Positions 61,601 to 64,000 of a stretch of DNA of 64,000 nucleotides are shown piece after piece. The position numbers were made by a program, and so were the translations under genes. The notes beneath the pieces were generated by a model. That model saw only the letters and a list, made by a program, of their open reading frames with translations, ran no database searches and was not told the DNA's origin. How positions within the stretch are numbered: the first letter of the stretch is position 1; each line of letters begins with the position of its first letter. Origin of the DNA: Phallusia mammillata (Eukaryota > Chordata > Ascidiacea > Phlebobranchia > Ascidiidae); contig QLIY01000633.1 in assembly GCA_003260075.1 (NCBI GenBank), positions 1 through 64,000 of the forward strand, in the 5' to 3' direction.

Positions 61601-64000
61601 TTTGCACGCTGAATATTTTATGTACCTTTGACGTTTTTTGTTTAAAAATTATTGGGTTATTTATTCTATTCGAATAAGATTTTTGCAACACCGCTTCACT
61701 TACTCTGGCAGACTCCATCGACTCGGAAAAAGGTGTCAACGCATTCACACAGGTAACTTCCGCCTTCAGTTTCCAAGCATTCCTCATAAAGGCCACACGT
61801 AACCTCGTCACAAACGGAAATAGCTGAAGAAAGTTAAACAAAGTTTTTGACGTTTTGGTTTTGACAGCTAGCAAAAACAGTATTTTTAACTAAAACGTTT
61901 CATGTCCCCCCCCCCTTTGGTTTTGACAGCTAGCAAAAACAGTATTTTTAACTAAAACGTTTCGTGTTTTTTAATAATGGTTGGTCAAAACCATGTTTTA
62001 GCAATCAAATCCATATAATTAGCAATGGAGTCTTTTATTTTTAAGTGACTACGTTCAATCAACTTACGTTGTTCACAAAAATCTCCAGTAAAACCTTCTG
62101 GACAGAGACAGTAAGCAGATGTTCCATTTGATACACATGATCCCGAGTTTGCGCACGTGATGAACTCACATGACTCGATTGCTAAAGACAGAATGGAATT
62201 TTGTGAGCAACTGAATCATATCTAAGTGCATCATATTTGCTTTCGACTCAAGTCACTTTAATCGTGGTTGCCAAGGAATTTGACTCGACTCAAGTCACTT
62301 TAATTATGGATGCCAAGGGATTCAACTTCACTCAAGTCACATTAAATCTTGGTTGCCAAGAGATTCGACCTGACTCAAGTCACTATTAATCATTACTGCC
62401 AAGGAATTCGACCTAACTCAAGTCACTTCAAACCATGTTTTTGAGGAGTTTTACTTGACTCAAGATACTTTAAACGAAGGTTTCCAAGAATATGCCTTAA
62501 TTCGAGTGACATGGAAACGTTTCTCCATGAGTTCGAGTCACAAAGATACGAATTAAATTGATTTACTGATATTAAAGTGCTTACGTTCAATCAACTTACG
62601 TTGTTCACAAAAATCTCCAGTAAAACGTTCTGGACAGAGACAGTAAGCAGATGTTCCATTTGATACACATGATCCCGAGTTATTGCACGTGATAAACTCA
62701 CAAGACGCAATCGCTAAAAACAGAATGAAATTTTGTGGAAGGGTGTACACATAAAAGCACAAGTCACACTGACAACAAAGCTTAATAAGAAACCAAATAG
62801 AAACTTTCTGTTTAAGTTTGAAAAGCACGATACAAAGTATTTATGGTACTTACGGACGCATTCACAAGTGTCGTTGTTAAATTCAAATCCGTCTTCACAC
62901 TGCGATTAAAAAAAGTTGTTAATCTTTTTAATGCAAGAAATTATCTCTTTGCAGAATTGAGCACCACTATAAACAAAACTTTAAAAAATATACTGTTATG
63001 GATGTTTTACACACTGAAATTTGTGTGAAGGATTAGGATAATATTTTAAAGCAGACTGCTTTAAATACTTACCACATCCACAGGGAATGGGGGAGGTGGT
63101 GGAAGCATGAGAGGTGGAGGAGACATTGTAAATCCAGGGGGAGGTGGGGGAGGTGGCACCAAAAGGGGTGGTGGGNCGATGATAAACATTCATTAATATC
63201 TAAAACGCAACAACAATATAAAGCATTGCCATAGTCCAGTTCAGAAAAAATCAATTTGCTGTTCTGAGTAACATGAGTACTTTTTGTATATTTTAAGTCG
63301 CTTGTATGATGGTGTTACCAAGCGTCTTATACACATAATATTGTCTTGTCTCTTTCATATTAAATCTATTCAAATCTATTGAATGTATACGACAGTTGGC
63401 ATATTTGCCGAAAGATGTTGATAAGTATCATACATAATCCCGTGTCCCGTTTACCGATAAAGATATTTCAGCGAATATATCCTGTGAAGTTCATTAAATA
63501 CCTAATTTTTATGGATCTTCATATGAATCAGGATCTACTATGTCCATTGGGGAGGAACGAAAAAGCTATAAATTATTAAGTAAGAAATGTCTCGATAACG
63601 GTTGGAACCACTTATCTACGCTATGTGTTTACCATCCTACCTGAGCAAACCAAATCCAAAGATTCAAATCCTTCGTCACATATACACTGGGCTGATCCAT
63701 CAATAACCATACAGTCGCCATATAAACCACAATCAACTGTGTCACATAGCGATCCGTCTACAGAAAAGTATATGGCTGATGACTCTTTGCATTTGGAAAC
63801 GTTTATAACAGCTCGTCAGATACTCACGCCACAGAAATTAGGTATTTAATGGCCCTTTTTGCATTTAATATAATGTGTGTGCTTTTCATTTAATATAAGG
63901 AGGAAAATTGTAACCTTAAAATGTAAGAGTAAATAGGATATCATGAAAAACAAATTAATGTACAGTTGACTACATTTTGCTTGTTTTCACGATGAGTATT
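12736..64000 (-). CDS. Gene D: giant EGF/NIDO/AMOP/VWD/FN3/mucin/SEA membrane protein (5' end outside)
   Basis: More than 60 minus-strand exons keep a continuous reading frame, with every adjacent pair matching in phase, from the Pro-rich exon at 63073 to the TGA at 12736-12738. Domain order 5' to 3': Pro-rich piece, ~14 EGF-like, NIDO, AMOP, VWD, cadherin-like (CADG), ~10 EGF-like, three FN3, Thr-rich mucin exon, SEA, two EGF, Thr-rich, SEA, two EGF, transmembrane, cytoplasmic tail. NIDO-AMOP-VWD followed by EGF and a transmembrane anchor is the arrangement of MUC4-like proteins; the long EGF N-terminus, FN3s and duplicated SEA modules are additions. It probably sits on the cell surface as a glycosylated adhesion or barrier receptor. 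The signal peptide was not found and presumably lies to the right. About 3,000 residues are visible. Exon copies next to C runs are likely haplotype duplicates, so the exon list should not be taken at face value there. Confidence 0.88.
13062..14236. other. Intron between the two alternative anchor exons
   Basis: About 1.2 kb without supported coding sequence. It contains TGACGTCA-like sites around 13960-14130 and AT-rich stretches. The + strand frame at 14087-14293 overlaps the alternative anchor exon on the other strand and is a shadow. Confidence 0.5.
14237..14322 (-). CDS. Gene D: alternative terminal TM exon with 2-residue tail
   Basis: On the minus strand, after acceptor ATCTTTCAG, 86 bases encode a 27-residue helix ([18 protein letters not shown]...) ending IYK and TAA. 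Entry phase is 1, identical to the 12893-13061 anchor exon, so both can follow the same EGF exon (15393-15523). A GTAATA lies across the stop but would leave phase 2, which does not fit the downstream exon. It therefore reads as a mutually exclusive last exon giving a form with essentially no cytoplasmic domain. I did not find its poly(A) signal with confidence. Confidence 0.72.
14323..15392. other. Intron, nothing recognised
   Basis: About 1.07 kb between the membrane-proximal EGF exon and the alternative anchor exon. I find no splice-supported exon, RNA gene or clear repeat. Confidence 0.5.
15393..16382 (-). CDS. Gene D: membrane-proximal EGF pair (module 2)
   Basis: Exon 16244-16382 (139 bp) encodes a calcium-binding-like EGF beginning [18 protein letters not shown] and ending NPGRM/I. 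Exon 15393-15523 (131 bp) supplies its last Cys and a second EGF ([31 protein letters not shown]). Phases 1, 2, 1. Exon lengths and phases equal those of the pair at 18709-19375, so this is half of a duplicated module. The intron between them contains a 72-C run (15854-15925). Confidence 0.88.
15710..15995. repeat. Dispersed repeat copy with inverted arms around a 72-C run
   Basis: GATCGTCTGTGCATAGAAGT with the following A-rich stretch is tandemly duplicated at 15705-15795. Left of the C run is AAAGGCCCAAATAGAC; right of it is GTCTATTTGGGCCGTTATTT, its reverse complement. The right part continues ATTAAACTTATGAACAGATC. This last segment recurs at 21150-21210, 28360-28415 and 40085-40150 with few changes. 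The inverted arms suggest a small transposon whose interior is missing at the 72-C gap. Confidence 0.5.
16733..18191 (-). CDS. Gene D: Thr-rich linker and second SEA domain
   Basis: Exon 18045-18191 encodes a Thr-rich linker ([19 protein letters not shown]) and the SEA N-terminus with a Cys pair (INCPLF, SSCL). Exon 17220-17329 (110 bp; [16 protein letters not shown]) and exon 16733-16925 complete the SEA fold. The latter contains [19 protein letters not shown] at that position matches the SEA autoproteolysis site (GSVVV-like), so the protein may be cleaved there and held together non-covalently. Phases run 1, 1, 0, 1. The adjoining intron contains a 92-C run (17753-17844). Confidence 0.85.
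18709..19375 (-). CDS. Gene D: EGF pair (module 1)
   Basis: Exon 19237-19375 (139 bp) encodes [18 protein letters not shown] and [18 protein letters not shown]. Exon 18709-18839 (131 bp) encodes [19 protein letters not shown] and [12 protein letters not shown]. Lengths and phases are identical to the pair at 15393-16382, and the Cys pattern is the same; sequence has diverged substantially, so the duplication is old and real, unlike the contig-end copies elsewhere. Confidence 0.88.
20017..21995 (-). CDS. Gene D: first SEA domain
   Basis: Exon 21882-21995 encodes a Thr/Pro linker and [14 protein letters not shown]. Exon 21320-21429 (110 bp) encodes [18 protein letters not shown]. Exon 20017-20224 encodes the second half with [20 protein letters not shown] is a good SEA self-cleavage motif. 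The last exon ends at a GTGCGT donor, weaker than the GTAAG of its paralogue at 16733. Phases 1, 1, 0, 1 match the second SEA. Several N-glycosylation sequons are present ([16 protein letters not shown]). Confidence 0.85.
22573..23027 (-). CDS. Gene D: two Thr/Ala/Pro-rich mucin exons
   Basis: Exon 22983-23027 (45 bp) encodes [14 protein letters not shown]. Exon 22573-22824 (252 bp) encodes a Thr/Ala/Pro stretch with three imperfect repeats of the form [10 protein letters not shown]. Both are phase 1 in and out, so either could be skipped without a frame change. The reverse complement also reads open (a Val/Gly-rich shadow on the + strand), a composition effect. Confidence 0.82.
23028..23951. 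other. Intron with a contig-end duplication
   Basis: No exon seen. 23309-23436 and 23447-23575 are near-identical copies on either side of a 10-C run; both contain TCTGGTGCATTGGAGACCAC. Confidence 0.5.
23952..25213 (-). CDS. Gene D: large tandem-repeat mucin exon
   Basis: A single open minus-strand exon (acceptor CACAAAAG at 25214, donor GTATAA at 23951; phase 1 both sides) is built of short variants of [19 protein letters not shown], that is Thr/Glu/Ala/Val repeats. It should be a densely O-glycosylated stalk. Two C runs (24348-24358, 24870-24879) and an N at 24705 fall inside it. The piece 24359-24869 starts again at the 3' edge of the exon, and its last 160 bases repeat at about 24993-25155. 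The true repeat number is therefore unknown and may be shorter or longer than shown. Confidence 0.78.
25327..28669 (-). CDS. Gene D: three fibronectin type III domains
   Basis: FN3-1: exons 28567-28669 ([21 protein letters not shown]) and 28029-28147 ([19 protein letters not shown]). FN3-2: 27207-27337, 26836-26940 ([17 protein letters not shown]) and 26488-26602 ([17 protein letters not shown]). FN3-3: 25764-25979 ([20 protein letters not shown]) and 25327-25434 ([17 protein letters not shown]). All show the FN3 Trp of strand B/C and the LxPxTxY motif of strand E/F, and phases connect. Two boundaries are uncertain. The donor of 28029 is GTATAA with a GC alternative 13 bases on. The donor at 25764 is GTTTCA. 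Exon 25764-25979 contains a 10-C run (25813-25822) with its last 50 bases repeated. Confidence 0.82.
29029..30858 (-). CDS. Gene D: EGF exons before FN3, with a divergent duplicate copy
   Basis: Exon 30706-30858 (153 bp) encodes [17 protein letters not shown] and CMCRS. Exon 30327-30467 (141 bp) is a second version ([17 protein letters not shown]), lacking four codons and differing at many residues in its first half but identical in its last third. Only one should be used per transcript. Exon 29833-29944 encodes [20 protein letters not shown], a calcium-binding EGF start. Exon 29029-29095 encodes [14 protein letters not shown] and stops at a 10-C run. 30558-30687 is a further fragment repeating 31100-31229. 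Contig breaks at 29019, 29418, 30548 and 30688. Confidence 0.75.
31161..35332 (-). CDS. Gene D: calcium-binding EGF array after the cadherin-like domain
   Basis: Exons, 5' to 3': 35149-35332 ([27 protein letters not shown]), with a divergent copy at 34102-34285; 33564-33753 ([23 protein letters not shown]); 32794-32931 ([24 protein letters not shown]); 32414-32619 ([27 protein letters not shown]), interrupted by a C run at 32480-32491; 31957-32085 ([26 protein letters not shown]); 31571-31689 ([27 protein letters not shown]); 31161-31280 ([30 protein letters not shown]). Most domains start D-x-[DN]-E-C, the calcium-binding EGF signature. Introns often fall inside the domains in phase 2 or 1, and all joins are in frame. 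Confidence 0.87.
33820..35940. repeat. ~1.05 kb overlapping contig copies including an EGF exon
   Basis: 33820-34899 and 34910-35940 align end to end around C34900-34909. Each contains one copy of the 184-bp EGF exon (34102-34285; 35149-35332). The two exons differ at about nine of 61 residues. The downstream intron sequence is nearly identical. Confidence 0.75.
35991..38014 (-). CDS. Gene D: cadherin-like (dystroglycan-type) domain plus EGF start
   Basis: Exon 37850-38014 encodes [20 protein letters not shown] and [17 protein letters not shown]. Exon 35991-36166 encodes [15 protein letters not shown] and [11 protein letters not shown], followed by [12 protein letters not shown] of the next EGF. 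The PPVF start, ATDPEG, and G-x-F-x-W-T-P end are typical of CADG/immunoglobulin-like cadherin-type modules. The intron is 1.7 kb with two C runs (36392-36401; 36473-36546, 74 long). The fragment 36402-36472 repeats part of exon 35991-36166 with an internal stop-free match and is a misplaced contig piece rather than a second exon. Confidence 0.8.
38509..42734 (-). CDS. Gene D: von Willebrand factor type D domain
   Basis: Six exons: 42619-42734 ([20 protein letters not shown], the GDPH motif that opens VWD domains), 41179-41505 ([14 protein letters not shown]), 40288-40455 ([18 protein letters not shown]), 39639-39818 ([16 protein letters not shown], the GxxDGD-x-NDF turn), 38956-39107 ([15 protein letters not shown]) and 38509-38602 ([17 protein letters not shown]). 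Order and motifs match the VWD that follows AMOP in MUC4/SUSD2-like proteins. Exon 41179-41505 is interrupted by a C run at 41340-41350 and contains about 110 bases twice; removing the overlap restores 208 bp and the frame. Confidence 0.9.
42345..42610. repeat. Degenerate array with TGACGTCAC/ATGACGTAA units
   Basis: Immediately next to VWD exon 1, within the intron, variants of CTATGACGTCACA and CATGTCTTTGGCGCCACATT recur about every 25-60 bases, at least ten times. The core TGACGTCA is the consensus CREB/ATF site. Similar clusters are at 51895-52060 (copy 52885-53060) and 58185-58310. They may be minisatellite decay products or regulatory arrays; sequence alone does not tell. Confidence 0.6.
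42735..44885. other. Longest gene D intron (2.15 kb)
   Basis: No splice-supported exon found. It lies exactly between AMOP and VWD. It holds a repeated unit at 43616-43870 (see separate entry) and unremarkable AT-rich sequence. Confidence 0.5.
43616..43870. repeat. ~100-bp repeat, also at 60015-60190
   Basis: Two or three imperfect units contain GGTGTCTGGCCACAGCGTGT then ACATCTAAAGTTGCTCACAG. The second unit has GGTGTATGGCCACAACG and TCTAAAGTTGCTC. The same phrases appear twice at 60015-60190 (GTGTGGCCACAGTGTGCACA, CATCTAATGTTGCTCA) inside another intron of gene D. This suggests a dispersed short tandem element. Confidence 0.5.
44886..47732 (-). CDS. Gene D: AMOP domain
   Basis: Exons 47611-47732 ([33 protein letters not shown]), 46740-46884 ([20 protein letters not shown]), 45622-45801 ([36 protein letters not shown]) and 44886-45005 ([22 protein letters not shown]). 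The EC-x2-W, WLxxxPCP, CCYD and CC...Cx3Y..RPP pattern is the AMOP domain, leading directly into the VWD GDPH. Second copies of the first two exons occur at 48668-48789 and 47891-47955 in a contig that repeats 46817-47878 after a C run at 47879-47890. Confidence 0.9.
45135..45291. mobile_element. Non-autonomous hAT-like MITE
   Basis: Terminal inverted repeats CAGTGGTTCCCAACC at 45135 and GGTTGGGAACCACTG ending 45291 have the CAGTGG start common to hAT termini. Flanking 8-bp direct repeats GCGTAGAG / GCCTACAG match at 6 of 8 positions, the expected hAT target-site length. The 157-bp element has no coding capacity and lies in the intron just upstream of AMOP exon 44886-45005. Confidence 0.7.
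46561..46717. mobile_element. Second hAT-like MITE, degenerate
   Basis: Starts CAGTGGTTCTCAAAC and ends with the inverted CGGTTTAAAATCACTG. Its length is almost the same as the copy at 45135. Target-site duplication is poor (AGCTTCTA versus AGCAAGCA). A further isolated CAGTGGTTCCCAAGC start is at 56887, without a clear partner. Confidence 0.5.
46817..48945. repeat. ~1.06 kb overlapping contig copies including AMOP exons
   Basis: 46817-47878 and 47891-48945 align end to end around C47879-47890. Each has a copy of AMOP exon 47611-47732 (second at 48668-48789) and of the PCPTDF exon start. Differences are scattered substitutions and small indels. Confidence 0.8.
49289..52201 (-). CDS. Gene D: NIDO domain
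   Basis: Exons 52072-52201 ([21 protein letters not shown]), 51543-51751 ([26 protein letters not shown]), 50812-50966 ([27 protein letters not shown]) and 49289-49490 ([33 protein letters not shown]). The FYINENG...AFFWAD, VTYD...YY and N/TFQ...ATDGTRSFA motifs are those of the extracellular NIDO domain of nidogen and MUC4-like proteins. Phases 1, 2, 1, 0, 1 join correctly. Alternate copies: 51002-51126 (of the third exon), 52562-52741 (of the second) and 52272-52339 (of the first), each beginning at a C run. Confidence 0.9.
53967..55538 (-). CDS. Gene D: EGF exons immediately before NIDO
   Basis: Exon 55322-55538 encodes [19 protein letters not shown] and a second EGF ([26 protein letters not shown]). 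Exon 54685-54836 encodes [14 protein letters not shown] and [15 protein letters not shown]. Exon 53967-54111 encodes [19 protein letters not shown] and CECGSGF. Joins are in phase. The acceptor chosen for 55322-55538 (TTCAACAG) lies only eight bases from an 87-C run (55547-55633), so that edge is less certain. Confidence 0.82.
54245..54495. repeat. Degenerate TTATTCAAATAG repeat
   Basis: TTATTCAAATAGAAA and close variants recur about every 40-60 bases in this intron. Related phrases occur at 51290-51450 (TTCAAATAGAAAATAG) and, inverted, at 61500-61690 (TTATTCTATTTGAATAAG). It may be a diverged minisatellite or A/T-rich decay of a mobile element. Confidence 0.4.
56147..58725 (-). CDS. Gene D: four exons of the N-terminal EGF array
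   Basis: Exons 58609-58725 ([29 protein letters not shown]), 57495-57617 ([22 protein letters not shown]), 56624-56740 ([29 protein letters not shown]) and 56147-56304 ([24 protein letters not shown]). The first three encode one EGF each in phase 1-1 exons of 117-123 bp. 58345-58398 and 58409-58437 are fragments repeating parts of exons 58609 and 57495 around a C run at 58399-58408. Confidence 0.85.
58185..58310. repeat. GTGACGTCA tandem array in intron
   Basis: Units of about 16-18 bases, variants of AAACAAGTGACGTCACAAA, occur seven or eight times in a row with small changes (GTGATGTC, GTGACGTCTC, GTGAGGTCAT). Each intact unit carries a CRE-type TGACGTCA. Confidence 0.6.
58931..60400. repeat. 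Overlapping contig copies with an insertion in one
   Basis: 58931-59484 and 59495-60400 share both ends, including EGF exon copies 59343-59465 and 60269-60391, but the second has about 350 extra bases at about 59830-60195. The extra block contains the repeat shared with 43616-43870, so an insertion polymorphism is likely. Confidence 0.65.
60269..61823 (-). CDS. Gene D: four single-exon EGF-like domains
   Basis: Exons 61704-61823 ([31 protein letters not shown]), 61130-61246 ([29 protein letters not shown]), 60748-60864 ([29 protein letters not shown]) and 60269-60391 ([31 protein letters not shown]). All are symmetrical phase 1-1 exons of 117-123 bp, one EGF each, which allows exon shuffling or skipping without a frame change. 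A second copy of the last exon is at 59343-59465 in the overlapping contig that precedes the C run 59485-59494. Confidence 0.85.
60600..60690 (-). mobile_element. Possible tRNA-derived SINE fragment
   Basis: On the minus strand TAGCTTACTTGG fits the polymerase III A box and GGTTCAAATCC, 31 bases later, fits the B box, followed by CACCACA. There is no proper tRNA cloverleaf. It sits in the intron upstream of EGF exon 60269-60391 and could be the head of a SINE. Boundaries are not defined. Confidence 0.35.
62068..62713 (-). CDS. Gene D: recently duplicated pair of EGF exons
   Basis: Exons 62600-62713 and 62068-62181 (114 bp each, phase 1-1) encode almost the same EGF: SCEFITC[NA][18 protein letters not shown][RG]F, TGDFCEQ. 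Flanking intron sequence (GTTCAATCAACTTACGTTGT) is duplicated too. No C run separates them, so this looks like a genuine tandem exon duplication within one contig. Confidence 0.82.
62215..62560. repeat. ~42-bp degenerate minisatellite between duplicated EGF exons
   Basis: Seven or so units contain GACTCAAGTCACTTTAAT and TGGTTGCCAAGGAATTCGAC with increasing divergence towards 62560. It fills nearly the whole intron between the two copies of the EGF exon. Confidence 0.75.
62854..63175 (-). CDS. Gene D: Pro-rich exon and short EGF-like exon (partial)
   Basis: Exon 63073-63175 encodes a Pro-rich segment ([12 protein letters not shown], then [21 protein letters not shown]), read in the only frame that joins in phase 0 to exon 62854-62899 ([15 protein letters not shown]). 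The short exon lacks the first cysteines of an EGF, so it is either degenerate or needs Cys from a missing exon. The 5' edge of the Pro-rich exon ends at an N (63176), after which an unrelated contig begins, so its acceptor is unseen. Confidence 0.5.
63177..64000 (-). other. Misplaced contig repeating 60846-61480
   Basis: From the N at 63176 onward the sequence repeats 60846-61480 with small changes, including the edge of the cbEGF exon (about 63177-63201) and the whole EGF exon now at 63641-63757 ([15 protein letters not shown]), plus the intron between them with an inserted segment of about 200 bases near 63395-63580. It is most simply the other haplotype placed out of order; a real upstream duplication of two EGF exons is the alternative. 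Confidence 0.65.

Larger units (their letters stand above)
1772..61915. other. 33 poly-C runs: probable gap placeholders
   Basis: Runs of 10-12 C start at 1772, 2703, 2898, 23437, 24348, 24870, 25813, 29019, 29418, 30548, 30688, 32480, 34900, 36392, 41340, 45404, 46400, 47879, 49053, 50630, 50991, 52262, 52550, 53059, 53553, 58399, 59485 and 61906. Long runs are 4086-4127 (42), 15854-15925 (72), 17753-17844 (92), 36473-36546 (74) and 55547-55633 (87). All are C on the + strand, with no comparable G run. Short runs are 10 plus chance flanking C. Nearly all short runs separate two overlapping, slightly different copies of the same sequence. Confidence 0.85.

Noticed and set aside
1772..61915. 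Poly-C tracts as i-motif or regulatory elements
   Set aside because: Uniform length of 10, exclusive strand bias and position at contig overlaps make an assembly placeholder far more likely than biology.
1..64000. CRISPR array, prophage, operon or other prokaryotic system
   Set aside because: The window is spliced, AT-rich eukaryotic DNA. The repeats are minisatellites, MITEs and contig overlaps, without regular spacers or cas-like genes.

Overview
This is eukaryotic DNA. It is AT-rich, with many short exons (about 45-300 bp) split by introns of a few hundred bases, GT/AG splice sites, mobile-element debris and no bacterial-style gene packing. Small introns, very abundant TGACGTCA-type motifs, multi-domain EGF/SEA/FN3 surface proteins and possible trans-splice acceptors just upstream of start codons suggest a solitary ascidian, most likely Ciona. 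That assignment is an inference; no species marker gene is present.

Layout. 1-3365: intergenic repeats. 3366-5366 (+): gene A, three exons, a secreted Thr-rich mucin-like protein with a GPI-type tail. 6843-9607 (+): gene B, three exons with the same intron phases as A, carrying an Ly6/uPAR-like cysteine domain, a mucin stalk and a GPI-type tail. 10328-11155 (-): gene C, a two-exon protein with two adjacent hydrophobic segments and a basic, Ser-rich tail. 12736 to beyond 64000 (-): gene D, one very large gene of at least 60 exons whose reading frame stays in phase from exon to exon across about 50 kb. Reading 5' to 3' (right to left), D encodes a Pro-rich piece, about 14 EGF-like domains, NIDO, AMOP, VWD, a dystroglycan-type cadherin-like domain, about ten more EGFs, three FN3 domains, a long Thr-rich mucin exon, two [SEA + two EGF] modules, and a membrane anchor. 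Two alternative anchor exons are visible: one with almost no cytoplasm, the other with a tail of about 45 residues. The signal peptide and first exons lie outside the window. About 3,000 residues of D are visible.

All four genes look like cell-surface or secreted proteins, and three carry mucin-like stalks. D has the NIDO-AMOP-VWD-EGF-TM core of MUC4-like proteins, heavily expanded.

Caveat for every coordinate: the window is a scaffold of overlapping contigs. There are 33 runs of C on the + strand, mostly exactly 10 long with five of 42-92. Nearly all short ones separate two diverged copies of the same sequence, so they look like gap placeholders written as C. Many apparent exon duplications are therefore probably the two haplotypes placed end to end. 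This also exposes allelic differences, and several EGF and NIDO exons differ mostly at amino-acid-changing sites.
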